Source: Botryotinia globosa (Eukaryota > Ascomycota > Leotiomycetes > Helotiales > Sclerotiniaceae). Taken from it: DNA of 64,000 nucleotides. The DNA is taken from the NCBI GenBank assembly GCA_014898425.1, contig RCSZ01000005.1, positions 1 to 64,000 on the forward strand. The letters run 5' to 3'. The position numbers and the translations under genes are program-made. The notes under the pieces were generated by a model that made no database searches, was not told the DNA's origin, and saw only the letters and a program-made list of their open reading frames with translations. Below are positions 48,692 to 60,681 of the stretch, one piece after another; within the stretch, counting starts at the first letter, position 1; each line of letters opens with the position of its first letter.

Positions 48692-49151
48692 AATCGAGAA
48701 CTCATTCATATTGACAAGCATTACCCTAATTTTGAAGTCTTAGTACAAAATTTTGTACACATCTGCGATCTTTTCGCCAATCAATCTCAAAATTTATGTG
48801 GGAGGTCATTGGAAAATATTGGAGAACTGGTTGGTGTTGGTACATCGAGAGCGTGTTGCAGTCAGATTCGAATATTCGACCATCCGACCTAACACAAGTT
48901 TTCAATGTCTTGAAGGCCATAACTCTTTTAGAGCCGACTATTCTTGTCAGATGAATTTAACTGAAGATTGCAATTCTCCTGCTATTAGGTAGCAGTGTGC
49001 GATTATTTGATACTCCGGCCCCAAACGTACAGACTTTTCTGTCAGTTTCTTTGGAAAGTCCCAAAACAACTTTCAAGTTCGATAGCCACCGTTGACACAA
49101 TTGATTCAGGCAACTTTGCGACGGAACAATGCACATTCGAAACAAATCAAA
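48692..49151. other. Intergenic
   Basis: About 460 bp without a supported gene; flanks of the neighbouring frames. Confidence 0.45.
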
Positions 49152-49907
49152 ATGTCAATGAGTGAAGAGTCCAGTGGTCCTACCAGAACTTTCGTCGGAT
49201 ATCCATCAAAGATACAAATTTCTCTGGATGTTCGATTTATTCTATTTATCATCTCATTTAACACCATATCATTTCTATCAGAAAGCCACCACGATGTAAA
49301 AATGCGCGGTGGTGATAGAAACAGACGTACCGAGTGGCACTATGACGAAGCACATTATAGTCGTGGCAACCGAAACGGCTCGCATGTACAATACGCATCA
49401 GCTCGAACTCATAATGATCCTCACTTGGGTCATCACCGTATTCAGGATAGTCGCTATTGGTATCAAAAACCAGAATACCGGAACAATCTCTCACTTCGTC
49501 GATGCAACCAATACTCCACATTCAATCGACCCAATCACCATTTTCTTGCAAAATCCAAACACCTTAAAGAGTACCTTCTGACATCTTTGAAGTCGCATAT
49601 AGATAGGATAGAGGAATGGTTACCAGAAAACGAGTGTAAGGGTGGGGACAAGCAGTTCGACTCACATGATGTTGGAAATAACGAAGAAATGGACTGGCAG
49701 TTAGAACGGGAGCTGGTCATTGAAGGATATGAATGGAGCTCGGAGGTCTCATCACTTAGTCGGAATGCGGGAGAGTTGATAGACGTTACTCTCGACAATG
49801 GCCATGAACAGACGTCTAATGGTAGGACTGATATTGAAAGCGTGGCCCCGAATAGACGTTTGGAAGTCGAACGGAAGGATCAGAGCAATGGTCTTGCTGC
49901 TAAATAA
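49152..49907 (+). CDS. Hypothetical protein, 251 aa
   Basis: The frame opens at a TTG at 49092; the first ATG is 49152 (MSMSEESSGPTRTF...). The product has a hydrophobic stretch (about residues 26-42), a His/Arg/Tyr-rich middle (HYDEAHYSRGNRN, HHRIQDSRYWYQKPEYRNN) and an acidic C-terminal third (DNEEMDWQLEREL-like). No family recognised. The hydrophobic stretch could instead be part of an unspliced intron ending at tatcag near 49282. The lack of repeats and the length make chance less likely, but this is a prediction only. Confidence 0.45.
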   Translation: MSMSEESSGPTRTFVGYPSKIQISLDVRFILFIISFNTISFLSESHHDVKMRGGDRNRRTEWHYDEAHYSRGNRNGSHVQYASARTHNDPHLGHHRIQDSRYWYQKPEYRNNLSLRRCNQYSTFNRPNHHFLAKSKHLKEYLLTSLKSHIDRIEEWLPENECKGGDKQFDSHDVGNNEEMDWQLERELVIEGYEWSSEVSSLSRNAGELIDVTLDNGHEQTSNGRTDIESVAPNRRLEVERKDQSNGLAAK

Positions 49908-50623
49908 GGCCAGTCTAAGGCTCCTGGGCATGAGCACTGCTTGTCCCGAACCTTGATTCGATATACCATAAGTTGATGATGACGTTGGAGGACAAGTGTA
50001 TGCAATTACACACACAAACTGGTAATAACAAAATTTCGAGCCAGCTTCAGCAATATTCTTTGTTCCTTTCACTATCTTTCAAATCTGACGTGTCCGTTGC
50101 GAAGGGTCAATTTGCGAGGTAAATTCTCACTTTTCCTACCACAATCTCCAAACCGTCCAACTCTTCTTTCTGATATCAATTTTTCAATGAATGTTACATA
50201 CTCCATAAATGTCTGCTTTTATTCATATCTTAGATTGAGTAATCAGTTTTGATGAAATCTGATATAAAGAGCTCTAATGACTCATTGTGGCAAGATGGTG
50301 AGAAACGTCTGCTGGCTTACTACGGGTTGCAACAAACATATAGTAACAAGCATATATTTAAATCAGGAACACTTTATGCGCTGTACGTCATTATGTCGCT
50401 CTAGTATGATCACGACCTGCGCGGCTAATTCACCAAGTTTGTGCTACACGTTGCGCAAGGTAATCTCCGCACTTGTGTTAGTAGGTGTCACAATTTTTGC
50501 TTAATGAATTGTTTATTTGAAAGCCTACTTCGTCTGTATATTTATGACAAATATCCCACTGATATAGCTCATACTGAATCAGAATCTCCCAGCTTTCAGG
50601 ACACTTTACAGACGAATTTGACA
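49908..50623. other. Intergenic or 5' region of the phosphoribosyltransferase
   Basis: The frame of the next gene is open upstream to 50441 but only through a TTG; an in-frame ATG also occurs near 50504. No separate gene seen. Confidence 0.45.
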
Positions 50624-51795
50624 ATGTCCGCTCAATCACTGCTTTCTGCCGACGCCGCTTTCGTTGAGGCTTCACGGCCAGACGAACAAGATACACAAAG
50701 CTTTAACAATACAGCCTCGGCACCATTATCCACATCTACAAACCAGTCCATGGAATTGACCAGCCATCACATACCCTACTACCCCTGCGAGACTATCGGT
50801 CCCGTAATCCATACCCATTTCACCCGCCCTACGACTACCTACTGGCAAGAAATAATTCCTACATCCTCCGTTCCATCCCTCCCATATCCAACAGCTCCTC
50901 CCTATCAATACTCTTTCGCTGCATCTCTCACTCCAGATACAAGCTTGCTTCTTCCTATTAGGCCGCTAGGCAATACCACTAATGGCATTGCTGTTTGTTC
51001 ATTGGCACTACCGCATGCTTCGATGACGGTTGTGAGGGAACTGGCCAGGATTGTGGCGAGCAAGATAAGGAAATTCAATCCGGAAGTTGTGATGGGATTG
51101 CCAACTGGTGGATTGGTTTTTGCGCCTTTTGTCGCGGAAGAATTAGGATTTGGTAAGATGATCATCTCGTTTATGCTAAATTTTGTCTACCAGCCTCTTT
51201 ATTCCATTACATTTACTTGGAGAATCGCGAGAATGCTTGGTTCGGCTTTGTATTCCCAAGTCTTCGGTGGAGTCGGAGGGGAATAGGTTTCTACGATGCA
51301 AGCGAACAAGAACGAAATGCTGACTAGTATTTTCCCCAAGATCGCCACATCCCATGGGGTTACTCCAAGAAACCCTGGTATGGAGACGAACTCACCACCA
51401 AAATATCATGTCTCTTCGACAAACCAGGCCAAGGACCACCGGTCTATCTCGATCCTAATCTTTTGTCCTTGGTTAAAGGGAAGAGAATAGCGTTGATTGA
51501 CGACGTGATTAGTTCTGGGACGACCATGAGCGCTATGTTGAAATTTTTGACTGATAAGGAGACTATTGATGAAGAGGCACTGAGTGGAGTAACAGATGAT
51601 GAGATTAGAAAGGGGGCGGCGGATGCTAAGACCAGAGAGGGTGGGATGGGATTGGATGTTGTTTGCGTTGGGGTGGGAATGTTACAGGGAGACGTGTATA
51701 AGAAAGAATTGAGTGCAGATGTTGTGGGGATGATAGTAGGAGCTGTGGAAAGTCCATTATTGAAAGCAGTTGAAGGAGGTTGGATTCAAAGATAA
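50624..51795 (+). CDS. Phosphoribosyltransferase-domain protein
   Basis: Two exons, 50624-51152 and 51341-51795, 327 aa. A type I phosphoribosyltransferase fold, as in purine PRTs. The PRPP-binding loop reads IALIDDVISSGTT at residues 226-238, with the two adjacent acidic residues Asp230-Asp231. The hood/substrate side has VVMGLPTGGLVFAPFVAEELGF-D-RHIPWGYSKKPWY. The 188-bp intron (donor GTAAGA, pyrimidine-rich end ttttccccaag) interrupts the Asp codon; splicing restores the family pattern. The first 60 or so residues are Ser/Thr/Pro-rich and unlike enteric or yeast APRT. The base it acts on is not clear; it could have lost catalysis and serve regulation. An alternative start at the in-frame ATG near 50504 would add about 40 residues. 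Confidence 0.85.
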
Positions 51796-52716
51796 AGTTT
51801 AGGAGTAGATTTGTGGGTGTAGTGCGTAGTTAGGTGATCCTGTTGTCAAAAAAATTGGATGGAGATTAGGATAATGTTATATAATACCGATCAGTTGGCT
51901 CGAATGTAGAATTATTGAAGATTCAGTCACAGATTCACAGAGGTATTGCGCTTTGATTCAGCCCTTGTCCTCAGATACGTCTCTGCCATCATAATCCGTT
52001 TACTAATTAATACCTTTCTCCTTGGAATAGGGAATATCCCATTGCACTAAAGATGCAGCGATACTGCAAATAGCGTACCAACTCCCCTCATGACAGACGA
52101 ATTCTGTTCACCTCGCAACAGATGACCATAGCCATAATGGAAAACAATCCGCCGCAGACTTGGATCGCGAAGGATATTTTCCATCCAAAGTCTTCCACCA
52201 TAAAGCGGTATCCTGAGCCGTAGATCTTATGCAAAACATCGGAAAATGCCTTTAGGATAATATCACGTTTACCAACGGGAAATATCCGAAGCTTCCCATA
52301 GCAAAGAATGCCGGATTCTGTATAATTGCTGCGCTTTCATCTTGTTTGTCCACGCCGACTTACAATTTTTTATTGCTCTATTGTATGTCCAAATTTCAAT
52401 CAATTTGAGATATACGGGAACAATATAAAACAACTCTTATTGGATTGCTTGATTTTTTTCGTTTCACTTATTTCAACACGGTATGGAAATTCATCGTTGG
52501 GTTTACTAGACAAGGTAAAATGACACATATCGTGAGAAAAATTCATGGGCGATCATTAAATATATAAATATATGGCATTGAGCTATCCCTTCTTTGCAAA
52601 AAGCTCATTACAGACTCCGCGCACTTGCTGTACTCCTCTATGGCTATTATACTCTCGAACGATCAACGACTCGCTATATGATATAAAAGATAAGAAGCAT
52701 AATCCTTCACCGCTGA
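51796..52716. other. Intergenic, convergent 3' ends
   Basis: About 0.9 kb between convergent genes, no coding frame above 65 codons and no repeat of note. Confidence 0.5.
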
Positions 52717-53443
52717 CTATCGCTCGCTATCCCCCCAAAATTTGACCCTCTTCCCCGAAGGTCCTGATAAACTCTCATTAGACCTCTTCCCAAGAGGAAG
52801 GCAATCCTTCTTCAATGATTGTCGGCATCCTGGCTTCGGATTCGAGTGTGCATTTTGACTTGTATTTGCATGAGTGAGGATATTGAGCGGGGGTTCGAGT
52901 TTGGATTTAGACTTAAGCTTTGTGGGAGATGACGGAGGTGAAGAAGATGAAGATGCTGGATTGGGAGCAGGAATTGGTGTTGGTTTGAGAATGGATTTCA
53001 GTTTGGTGGCGGGAGGTTTGGGCTCTGGAGTTGGATTTGGTGGACTAGCAGTTGCATTCGCTGCAGTAGTATTCTCATTTTGATTCCGACAGTTTGCACA
53101 CGCATCCGAAGTATGCGGTTGAGGTACCGCTATTGGTGCAACTCCCACTATCGGAGGACCTATTGCCGCCAAACCTACTCCCCGACAAATTAGTTCATTC
53201 GCGCATTTCGCGGGGTCCACTCACCGATGTGCAATACATACCAGTAACATAACCCGCGACGCGATTTCCTATGCCAGGAGGTGCAGGACCGGGATCTTGT
53301 CCGTGAAGTGGATTAAACCCTGGAGTTTGTTGGATTACGGGGGCGGAGACTGTAGTTACTGTTGTGGTTGGGTAGACAGGTGCTATGGGGACGTAATGCG
53401 GATAGAGATGGATAGGGTATGGATAAGAGTAATAGTAGGGCAT
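52717..53443 (-). CDS. Pro/Ser/Lys-rich hypothetical protein
   Basis: Two exons, 53443-53242 and 53174-52717, 219 aa. The N-terminus is Tyr/Pro-rich (MPYYYSYPYPIHLYP...), followed by PPGIGNRVAGYVTG-LAAIGPPIVGV, a short CANCRNQN motif and a long Pro/Ser/Lys-rich disordered tail ending in GKRVKFWGDSER. The 67-bp intron has a consensus donor (GTATGT), branch gaactaat and acceptor gagtag. The second frame alone would open at a GTG preceded by a stop, so splicing is the better explanation. The KSILKP and RVKFW elements resemble low-complexity nuclear proteins. Function unknown. Confidence 0.7.
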
Positions 53444-54386
53444 TTTGATAGAGATATGACGTTGCTGGACAGTTTTGATTTTGTTATGAAATTTGATTGA
53501 AATGGAGTTTTGTAATGTTTAGAATGTTTGGATCTATTAACAGGGTGGTGGAGAAGAAAGGGTGTTCTTTTATATCTCACTTGTAGTTCAAAAGGCGTTG
53601 AATGAGAAAAACTGCAAATGGAATAAAATGATCGTGAATGGAGGTTTAATTACTGAATGACTGAAAAGTGCTCAAAGTCTCAAGGATTGATGAGAACTTC
53701 TCAGGATAGATCATTTCACAATCATTTGTCTTGCAACAAACAATGATTGTGAATCTCCACGACTGCTTTTTGCACAAACAAATAGGTTCGGAGGAAGGAA
53801 GTTATCGAATCAGCACTCTAAAATGCGTAGAAGGAATCAACTGGATAGCAAACAGGAAATAAATATCTTCAATAACCCACTGATTCACATTTGATCCAAT
53901 CATCAAGAGTATTTGCGACGAGTGACCATTCAGAAATGTTTCATATATATAAAAACTTGCAATTTAATTGGATTCTTGAAAATAAGATACTCTCAAACCA
54001 AGCGGCTTTGTTATGCTCTGGAACAAAGACACATTGGCATTAAATTACGCGAAGGTTGACATAGGGGAAAATTTACTCCAACACAATTACCAGACCCCAA
54101 ATTTGTAACCGGAAAATCAATTTTCAAGCCGATAGTAAGCAAAAAGAACTTTTGAATTAACTAACGCAGGCATTACGAGCAAAGCAGAAACTGGCACTAG
54201 CCAACTTCACCCAGCCTGCCCATCTTCAATGTGGGACTCTAAGTAACCCAACTGTACATAACGAGCACGGTGTGCACGCATATATTGAAAGCATTGAATG
54301 AGTATTCGAGAATTGCAGTAAAGAATATAATAGACCGTGATTAATTATGATGACGCCGCATCAACTAGGTATGTTAACCTCTATAT
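53444..54386. other. Intergenic
   Basis: About 0.94 kb. Left part is the promoter of the Pro-rich gene. Nothing else seen. Confidence 0.5.
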
Positions 54387-55900
54387 CTAATGTCTAGACG
54401 CCTCGTCCTTCTCAGCCCAGTCTACCCATCGTTTAATAACCTCATCTACCATCGTAACCCCATCCCTGTTGGCATCAATTTCAAACCATTCTCTATGTTC
54501 TTTCCCGCATGCTTTACATTTTCCGCAATTTACTCTTCTAGCCATCAATTCGATGTGAATTAATCTTTCGACCTTGTGCACATTTGGCACCTTTTGAGGT
54601 CCCTCATTCTCGCTTGCTTTTCTCGATGGTGGTTTGGACGAATCGTGATAAGGATAGTATCGAATCAATGAAAGATTATAACCACATTGTTTCTTCCACT
54701 GTTGCATCCTAGCGAAAACATTTTCCGCTCTTCCAATTTTGAGAAGCATTGTTTTTTCCTTCTTGTTCGGTGGAGCAGAAGTAAAGGACTCAAGGACATC
54801 AGAAGTTCGTCGATGACCAGGTCCAGCTCTGGTTGTTGGTGTTAGAAGAGATCCGGCTGCTTCATCGGAAGGTCCCGTGGGTAACCCTTCATCGGTCAAC
54901 CAGAACATATATATAAATCCAGGAAGATCAGCATCAGAGATTGGTTTAGCTAATTCCGCTAACAATGCAGCTGTGGTCTGAGGGCTTGCTGATGAAGGAA
55001 TATGAGCTAGAAACTCCCCGGTTCTCGAGGATGGATCACGTTCCATAGTAGGACGCTGAAGCATTTCAGGTGGCCTGGAAGTTGAAGGTCTCGAAGATGA
55101 TGTGTGCGGTCTCGAAGAAGGTCTTGAAGCTGGACGGTTTGTATGAGATGGCACATCAAGATGATCTGATATACGAGAGCTTGGAACATGAGAGGAAGAA
55201 CGTCCTTCGTGTGGTTTTTGTTGGGGTCTTGGTGGAACTTCCTCGTCTTCTGTGCCGCAACATAATAATTCTAGAGTGCTTCTTTTACGTCGTCCCTGGC
55301 CATCATTTGTAGAATGTGGAATTTCCTGATGTGCTTGTGGTTGATGTGCTTGTGCCTGCTGCCATTCTTGTTCCTGTTGCCGCCGTTGAGCTTCAAGGCG
55401 TTGCTGCTCAGTCCTCGAAGTATTGCTCGTCCCAGGTCGTCTGCCACGATTATCTTCTGAAGTCTGGCGCTGTTTTCCCTTAGTTTTCTTTTGATCGACT
55501 TCTAGGAGACCCAATCTCTCCACCAATGTGTCTACGCTTGATCTCTCACGCAGTGGGTTTGGTCGAGGCTGAGTAGGCAGGGCAGTCTGACCAGCTTGAT
55601 CTTTATGTTGCCAACAAAATGCATCTGGACTCAGCGCTCCTCTTGAAGGACTCGGACTCGGTGAATTCCGTGGTGATTTAGTCAGACCTCTTCGACATGG
55701 TTTTCCATTTGATGATAGACCTCGACATGTTGAATTGGGATTTTTCGAGTCTGTCCGAGGCAATAGTGATTCGGGAGTATGATGATACATTGTTGGTGAG
55801 TATTGAATATAATCGAGTCCTGTAAAAAAATGTTAATTCAAGGGAAGAAACTGTTAGCAATTTAACGAACGACTGTAAGACGGTTATTCTTCAAAACCAT
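54387..55900 (-). CDS. T5orf172 (MUG113-like) domain protein
   Basis: Predicted two exons, 55900-55867 and 55819-54387, 488 aa. The C-terminal third (about residues 313-471) is a T5orf172/DUF1766 domain, a GIY-YIG-nuclease-like fold also found in fission-yeast Mug113. It starts FIYMFWLTD, continues MLLKIGRAENVFARMQQW (the LLKIGRA strand is characteristic), and has VPNVHKVERLIHIEL and CGKCKACGKEHREWFEID with its zinc-like Cys. Near the N-terminus a C-x9-C...C-x2-H pattern (Cys43, Cys53, Cys80, His83) is seen, common in fungal members. The middle is Gln/Pro/Ser-rich and disordered. The short first exon (34 nt, joined at C-GA) is inferred from an acceptor tttttttacag at 55820 and an upstream frame; without it the gene would start at ATG 55790 (467 aa). 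Nucleic-acid binding or cleavage is inference. Confidence 0.85.
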
Positions 55901-58241
55901 CTGAGCAAAGACGTGGCAGTGAACCTCGAGTCCAACATTATGACCCAATGATTCACCTCTTGCATATGTAGAACCAACATATCCATTTTTGAGGAGGCTG
56001 GGTTACGAGGGGTCATGAGTTTTTTTTGGCGCTTGGCGCTATGGCCAATTAGCCACAATAGCTCCACGTGATTGACAGCAAAACGGGAAGGCCCATTCCG
56101 CCCCGAAGTTAATCCCCTGCTAACCTCACTTCAAATGGCACGTATCATCATTGCGTTGTGCAAAAGATGATCTTTCCATGCAACAAACAACAATGTTAGA
56201 CATTCTTGGGACATGTCTTCACAACGCAGATATGGATCTTGCTTGACTGGACAGAGTACAGTGTACAGTGTACAGTTTGGTTTGTGCCTTACAGAAGTTG
56301 TTGAAACGTCGCTTATGCATAGCCTGCTTAATTGGAGCTTTTGAATGGACCAAGTATCATCAGCCTCACAACTCGTCAACCAGTACTTGAACACCACGCT
56401 GTGGGTTCCTGATCGATACATCTCATTGGTAGATTTTGACCACTAGGAACTCCTATCTACACGCCACAGTATTAAACTGGATCTTTTGATTTTCTAGATG
56501 CGAGAAGGTGGTTCTATTCAATGTATGTCAGATGGGACGTGTAGCATCATATCTTCCGGAATCCCCAACGGAGCCTATCCCCCCGGATTTGTTATTGTTT
56601 CATCTTCAATTGTTGTCTGAAACATTTCCATCTCATCTCTGCTAGTAAGCGTTTTGGGACGAGTTCTCGTTCGCATATCCCAAAGTAGAGGAACGCCACG
56701 GGTGGGTTGAGACATGATGGAAATCTTGGAGTATCCTTTTGCCATGATACCATCTAGTGATCTCCATCTAATTATACGCTCAACCTTTCCTCGGAACTTC
56801 TGTTGCATTTCTATAGATGTAATCATACCCGTCTTCATTCGATGTGCCTTGCTTTGAAAATTCGAATCTATCGAGCAAGACTTTACTATTGTACTATGAT
56901 ACATCTTGGATGAGACCACTCCAGAGGTTCCATCTACTAAGTATCTCATACACGTGATTTGGTATAGCAAAAGGTTTGTTGCATGTCTTATTTTCATCTT
57001 TTGGACAATTCTTGGGCAACACATGGGATGGGATTGATTCACAGACAGACCATCGACAAATATCATCATGGGTCCCTTCCGGATATATGAAACCTCTTGA
57101 ACGCTCTAGCAAGAGATAATTTAGATAAGATTGTGTATGCAACAAAACTTCTAGGTCAAAAGCCCGACCTATCAGAACCATAATTTCATACAATTGGATC
57201 ATCAATTTTCAAGTGGCACATTCGTCAGTCACATCTTTGTGTCCATCTTGTCTACTTTCGTCTCAAACGGGCAAGCGGATCAATCTCGAATGCTAGCACT
57301 ACCTATGATATTGCAGTTGCCAATCTTCCGTAATGCTTTATGAAAGAAGGGGCAAGATAGCAAAGCAAATTCACGTCTTTCTGTCAATCTTTTTGACGTT
57401 AGGGAACCTTGATATGTCTGAAGACTATTAGTCCAAGTTCTTGATCACACAGATAATCATCTAATCACAAATGGAACTTTATTATAGATCGGAGAAGCCA
57501 CCATTATCAGCATCGCAAGGTACTTCTTTTGCCGCAACTTTACCCCTAAAAATCATAACCTTCCCTCTCTTGTTCCTTTAAGGGCATCAATATCATTTTC
57601 ATTTTCACCTCCACCTTCACCCTCGCATATCCCAGCCATCGCAACCTCCTGAGCCCAATCAATCTCCAAACGGCCCTTCACCATCGCCATCCCCCAATAT
57701 CTCACATAAACCCCATCCGGACCCCGCCGACTCCTCCAAAATCCCTGCAACGATCTCCTCCATCTTTCTCTCCCAATCTCTATTTCTAATGTTGTGCGAA
57801 TGACAGGTAGGAGGAAGTTTGGACACGGTTAACGAAGACGGAATACATTGTAATAATAATAAAACGCTCGTGAGAAAGAAGTCACCATTTATTTTCTAGC
57901 TTGCTGCTAAAAACTGATGATGGTGGGATTTCGGCCTACAGTTATTCACTTGGTTGTTAAATATCTATTGTTTGGTATGGTAGAAGTAAGCTACTCTTAA
58001 GATTCTAAAGAGCGTAGAGATCAATGTCCACCCCAGGCGCTCTTCTTGGGCATTCGACTAGTTTTTCCTCCAATACCAAACTTCGAAACAGTGGCATAAA
58101 GGCAAAAGCAGTTCCATCATTCTAAATTCTTTGTAGCCCCTTATACTTCAAAGTATTCAATTCAATTCCGAACGCGGTACATGTGCATCCAGCCCCATAG
58201 GATTTCTTTATACGACACATCCCTTCTCCCTAACTCTCGCT
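55901..58241. other. 2.3-kb region with weak frames only
   Basis: Two overlapping minus frames at 56575-57202 are listed as doubtful. Frames at 56131-56421 and 57553-57750 have no family and the latter opens at TTG. Nothing else is supported. Confidence 0.45.
56575..57202 (-). pseudogene. Possible decayed or unrecognised gene
   Basis: Two overlapping same-strand frames, 57202-56894 (102 codons) and 57069-56575 (164 codons), both starting at ATG. The first reads as a fairly natural protein (IYPEGTHDDICRWSVCESIPSHVL...) and stops at TAG 56894. I found no donor and acceptor pair that joins them in phase. They could be a frameshifted gene remnant or chance. Confidence 0.2.
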
Positions 58242-60681
58242 TCAATCCCACCTTCCCACACGGGCCATATCAGCCCCCAGATCTATCCATGCTTGTGTAA
58301 CACGACAATCAGATCTCTCCCTATTTTCCCATCTCAAACGATCTCTCTTTTCTTTCCACCTCTCCCGTCCCTCCTTCGCACGGTCCTTTGCACGCTCTCG
58401 CTCCACACGCAATCGCTCATTTTTTTCCTTCCTCTGGATGTCCTCTCTAATTCTCTTCTCTTGCGCTTCCGATAATCGTTCCCGTTCCTCTTCAGCTTTC
58501 TTTTCTTCCTTTAATATCCGCATCTCTTCTTCTTCTTCTTCTTTTTTCATCTCTTCCTCATGTTCCTTCCGAATCTGTTTTTTCGCTGCATTGTATTCCA
58601 TCTCCCATTGGGCCATTCGAGCTTCCACGTTCTCAGAATCGAGCTTTCTAGCTTTGCATCGAGATTCATACATTTTCCTTTCCTCTTCCTCTGCCTCCTT
58701 ATCAGTATCCTGCTTGCGCTTGCTGGCTCGCATGATTTCTGATTCGAACTTGATTATCTTTCCAGATATCTTGATATATGGCATCACAGAGTCAGGAATC
58801 CAATGATTGTCTAATTTTAGCAATTCTTTCCTTAACGGCGACGGTCGTTTCTTGAAAACGGAATATCTATCTTTTCGAGTAGGCATATCCTCAATTTGTC
58901 GAGTGGTCATCTCCCAATATGCAGCATTTCTCATATCATCCATCTCGACTCTGCCTTCCAACTCTGCATAAGTTTCTCCTCCACATTCCTTGATGATTTC
59001 TTCCGACAAGATGGGATTTCTATGCACATGCGACAATCCTTTCTTGGCCTGCTTCTTGAATACCTTATGTCTCTCATGTCTCTCGTTTCGAAGACGTTGT
59101 CTGCAGCATTTTCCGAGAGTTTGCATCAAAGTTGGATTGAAACCCAATGGGAAACTTTCATTTTCATGTTCGAATTTGCATCTGAGGTCGTTGTGGTAAT
59201 GGTGATCTTTGTAGGTGTGCAGTGATGATATTCCCCCTCGACGAGTAGATTTAGTATTTCTGACGTAGCTGGCTGCTATAGATGCGAATGGTAGCAGAGG
59301 ACGTATCTGAGGAAGAATCAAGTATTAGTAAATAATGACAAAGATTGTGAGATTTGACTCACAATTGCAGGTATCGGGTTCTCTTTTTTGAAATCATCAC
59401 TTAGCATCCACTGCTCTCTGTGTGGCTTACTTGAATGGACAGACATCTAGAGGAAGAGAATATATGTTAGCAATGTAGTAGTCATAGAAATCAACGAAAT
59501 GTATCTTACAGCTTTGGAAAATTTGCGAAAATAGTGCCCAACATTTTCGAGAACGTTTAAAATCATCAAGCGTTGCAAAGGGTACTCTTGTAAGTAGAAG
59601 TTGAGAATTTCGACACGACCTTCAACATTTCCAGATTCGATGTTTGCAACAGCCCTGAGCAACAGTTCATATACTCTCATTACGCTCCATGCCTTTGATA
59701 ACTCAAGTGGTTTGTATGTAGTGACATCTGTATCAAAGTTTAAGCCAAATTGTTCGGTTGGCGGAAGGGAAGACGATCCTGTGACCTTTGCATACTTCTT
59801 ACGCAAGGTCGCGAATAAACCCGGGCGGCCAGATATTGTCAATAGGCCGAGATATTCGTCCTTGGAACTAATCAGGTTCTTACTTGAACCACTGCTCGTG
59901 ATTGATAAGGGCAGAGACGAAGACGGCCGAAATGTTGCAAAACCTGCATGATTTCTATCAATAATCGCACTCAACTTATCATATCCAGATGTCACATTTT
60001 CATTCTGGTCTTGATTCTCAGTAATACTCTTCCGCGATTGAACTCCTGGAATGGGAGCTAGAGAATCGGACTGCGAAGGTGCAGTTGAAAGTCCGGCAAG
60101 ATTGCTGTGATTGCTCGCAGAAACTCCTGTATGTTGAGGTGTTGTTGTCAAGGTTAAGAGATGCATGATGGAGCTAGAATGAGGCTTGACACTATTTGTT
60201 TCCTTCTTCGTCTTTCTCCAGATTACCGGATCTGCGAGTAATTCTGTGGATTCAAATGGAACTGAGGCGCTTGAAGTTTTATCCAAAGGAGGATTCTTAT
60301 TAGTATCTATGGCAACCGCTGAGATAGATGAAGATGGCGATAGTAGCAATGGTGGAAAGTCAAAACTTCGATAAGTATCTTCGTGCAGAGGCACAACAGA
60401 AGTCCCACCCATATCCGTATCTTCTGTAGCCATGACGGCAGATGGACGGCCTCGGTCTGTTTTCGATTTCTCTATCCTTTGAATGACTGTGAATAATGCA
60501 AATTTGCGTACAAGACCTTGAACCGCAGTTTTATTTGGTTGAATTTGCGCGCTTGAAGAAAGAGGAGCAGTAATTTGGAGCTTCAAGGTTTCTCCGAGTT
60601 CGAAAGTTGAATGAATTATATAAATTCGATCTCCTGAAACGATACTTTGATTATTGACGGGGGAGATGTGGTTATTTTCAT
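58242..60681 (-). CDS. Coiled-coil protein of unknown function, with an apparent 5' frameshift
   Basis: Three main exons: first exon ending at 59510, then 59446-59363 and 59306-58242. Introns are 63 and 56 bp, both phase 0, and join KFSKA to MSVHSSKPHREQWML and NPIPAI to IRPLLPF. The middle is a helical region (GRVEILNFYLQEYPLQRLMILNVLENVGHYF); the C-terminal 150 aa are a long charged coiled coil (EEERERLSEAQEKRIRED...). The frame reaches upstream to a TTG at 60586 and beyond without an ATG until M at 60433 (690 aa). A nearby ATG at 60681 begins MKITTSPP but is out of phase by one base at a run of five Cs; see findings. I do not recognise the family. Confidence 0.7.

Noticed and set aside
53195..53241. 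A 19-22 bp insertion as the cause of the phase change in the Pro-rich gene
   Set aside because: A 67-bp intron with GTATGT donor, actaat branch and TAG acceptor explains it better.
57553..57750. 65-codon minus frame (acidic, Gly/Glu-rich)
   Set aside because: Starts only at TTG; a nearby ATG reads another phase that stops after 34 codons; no splice join found.
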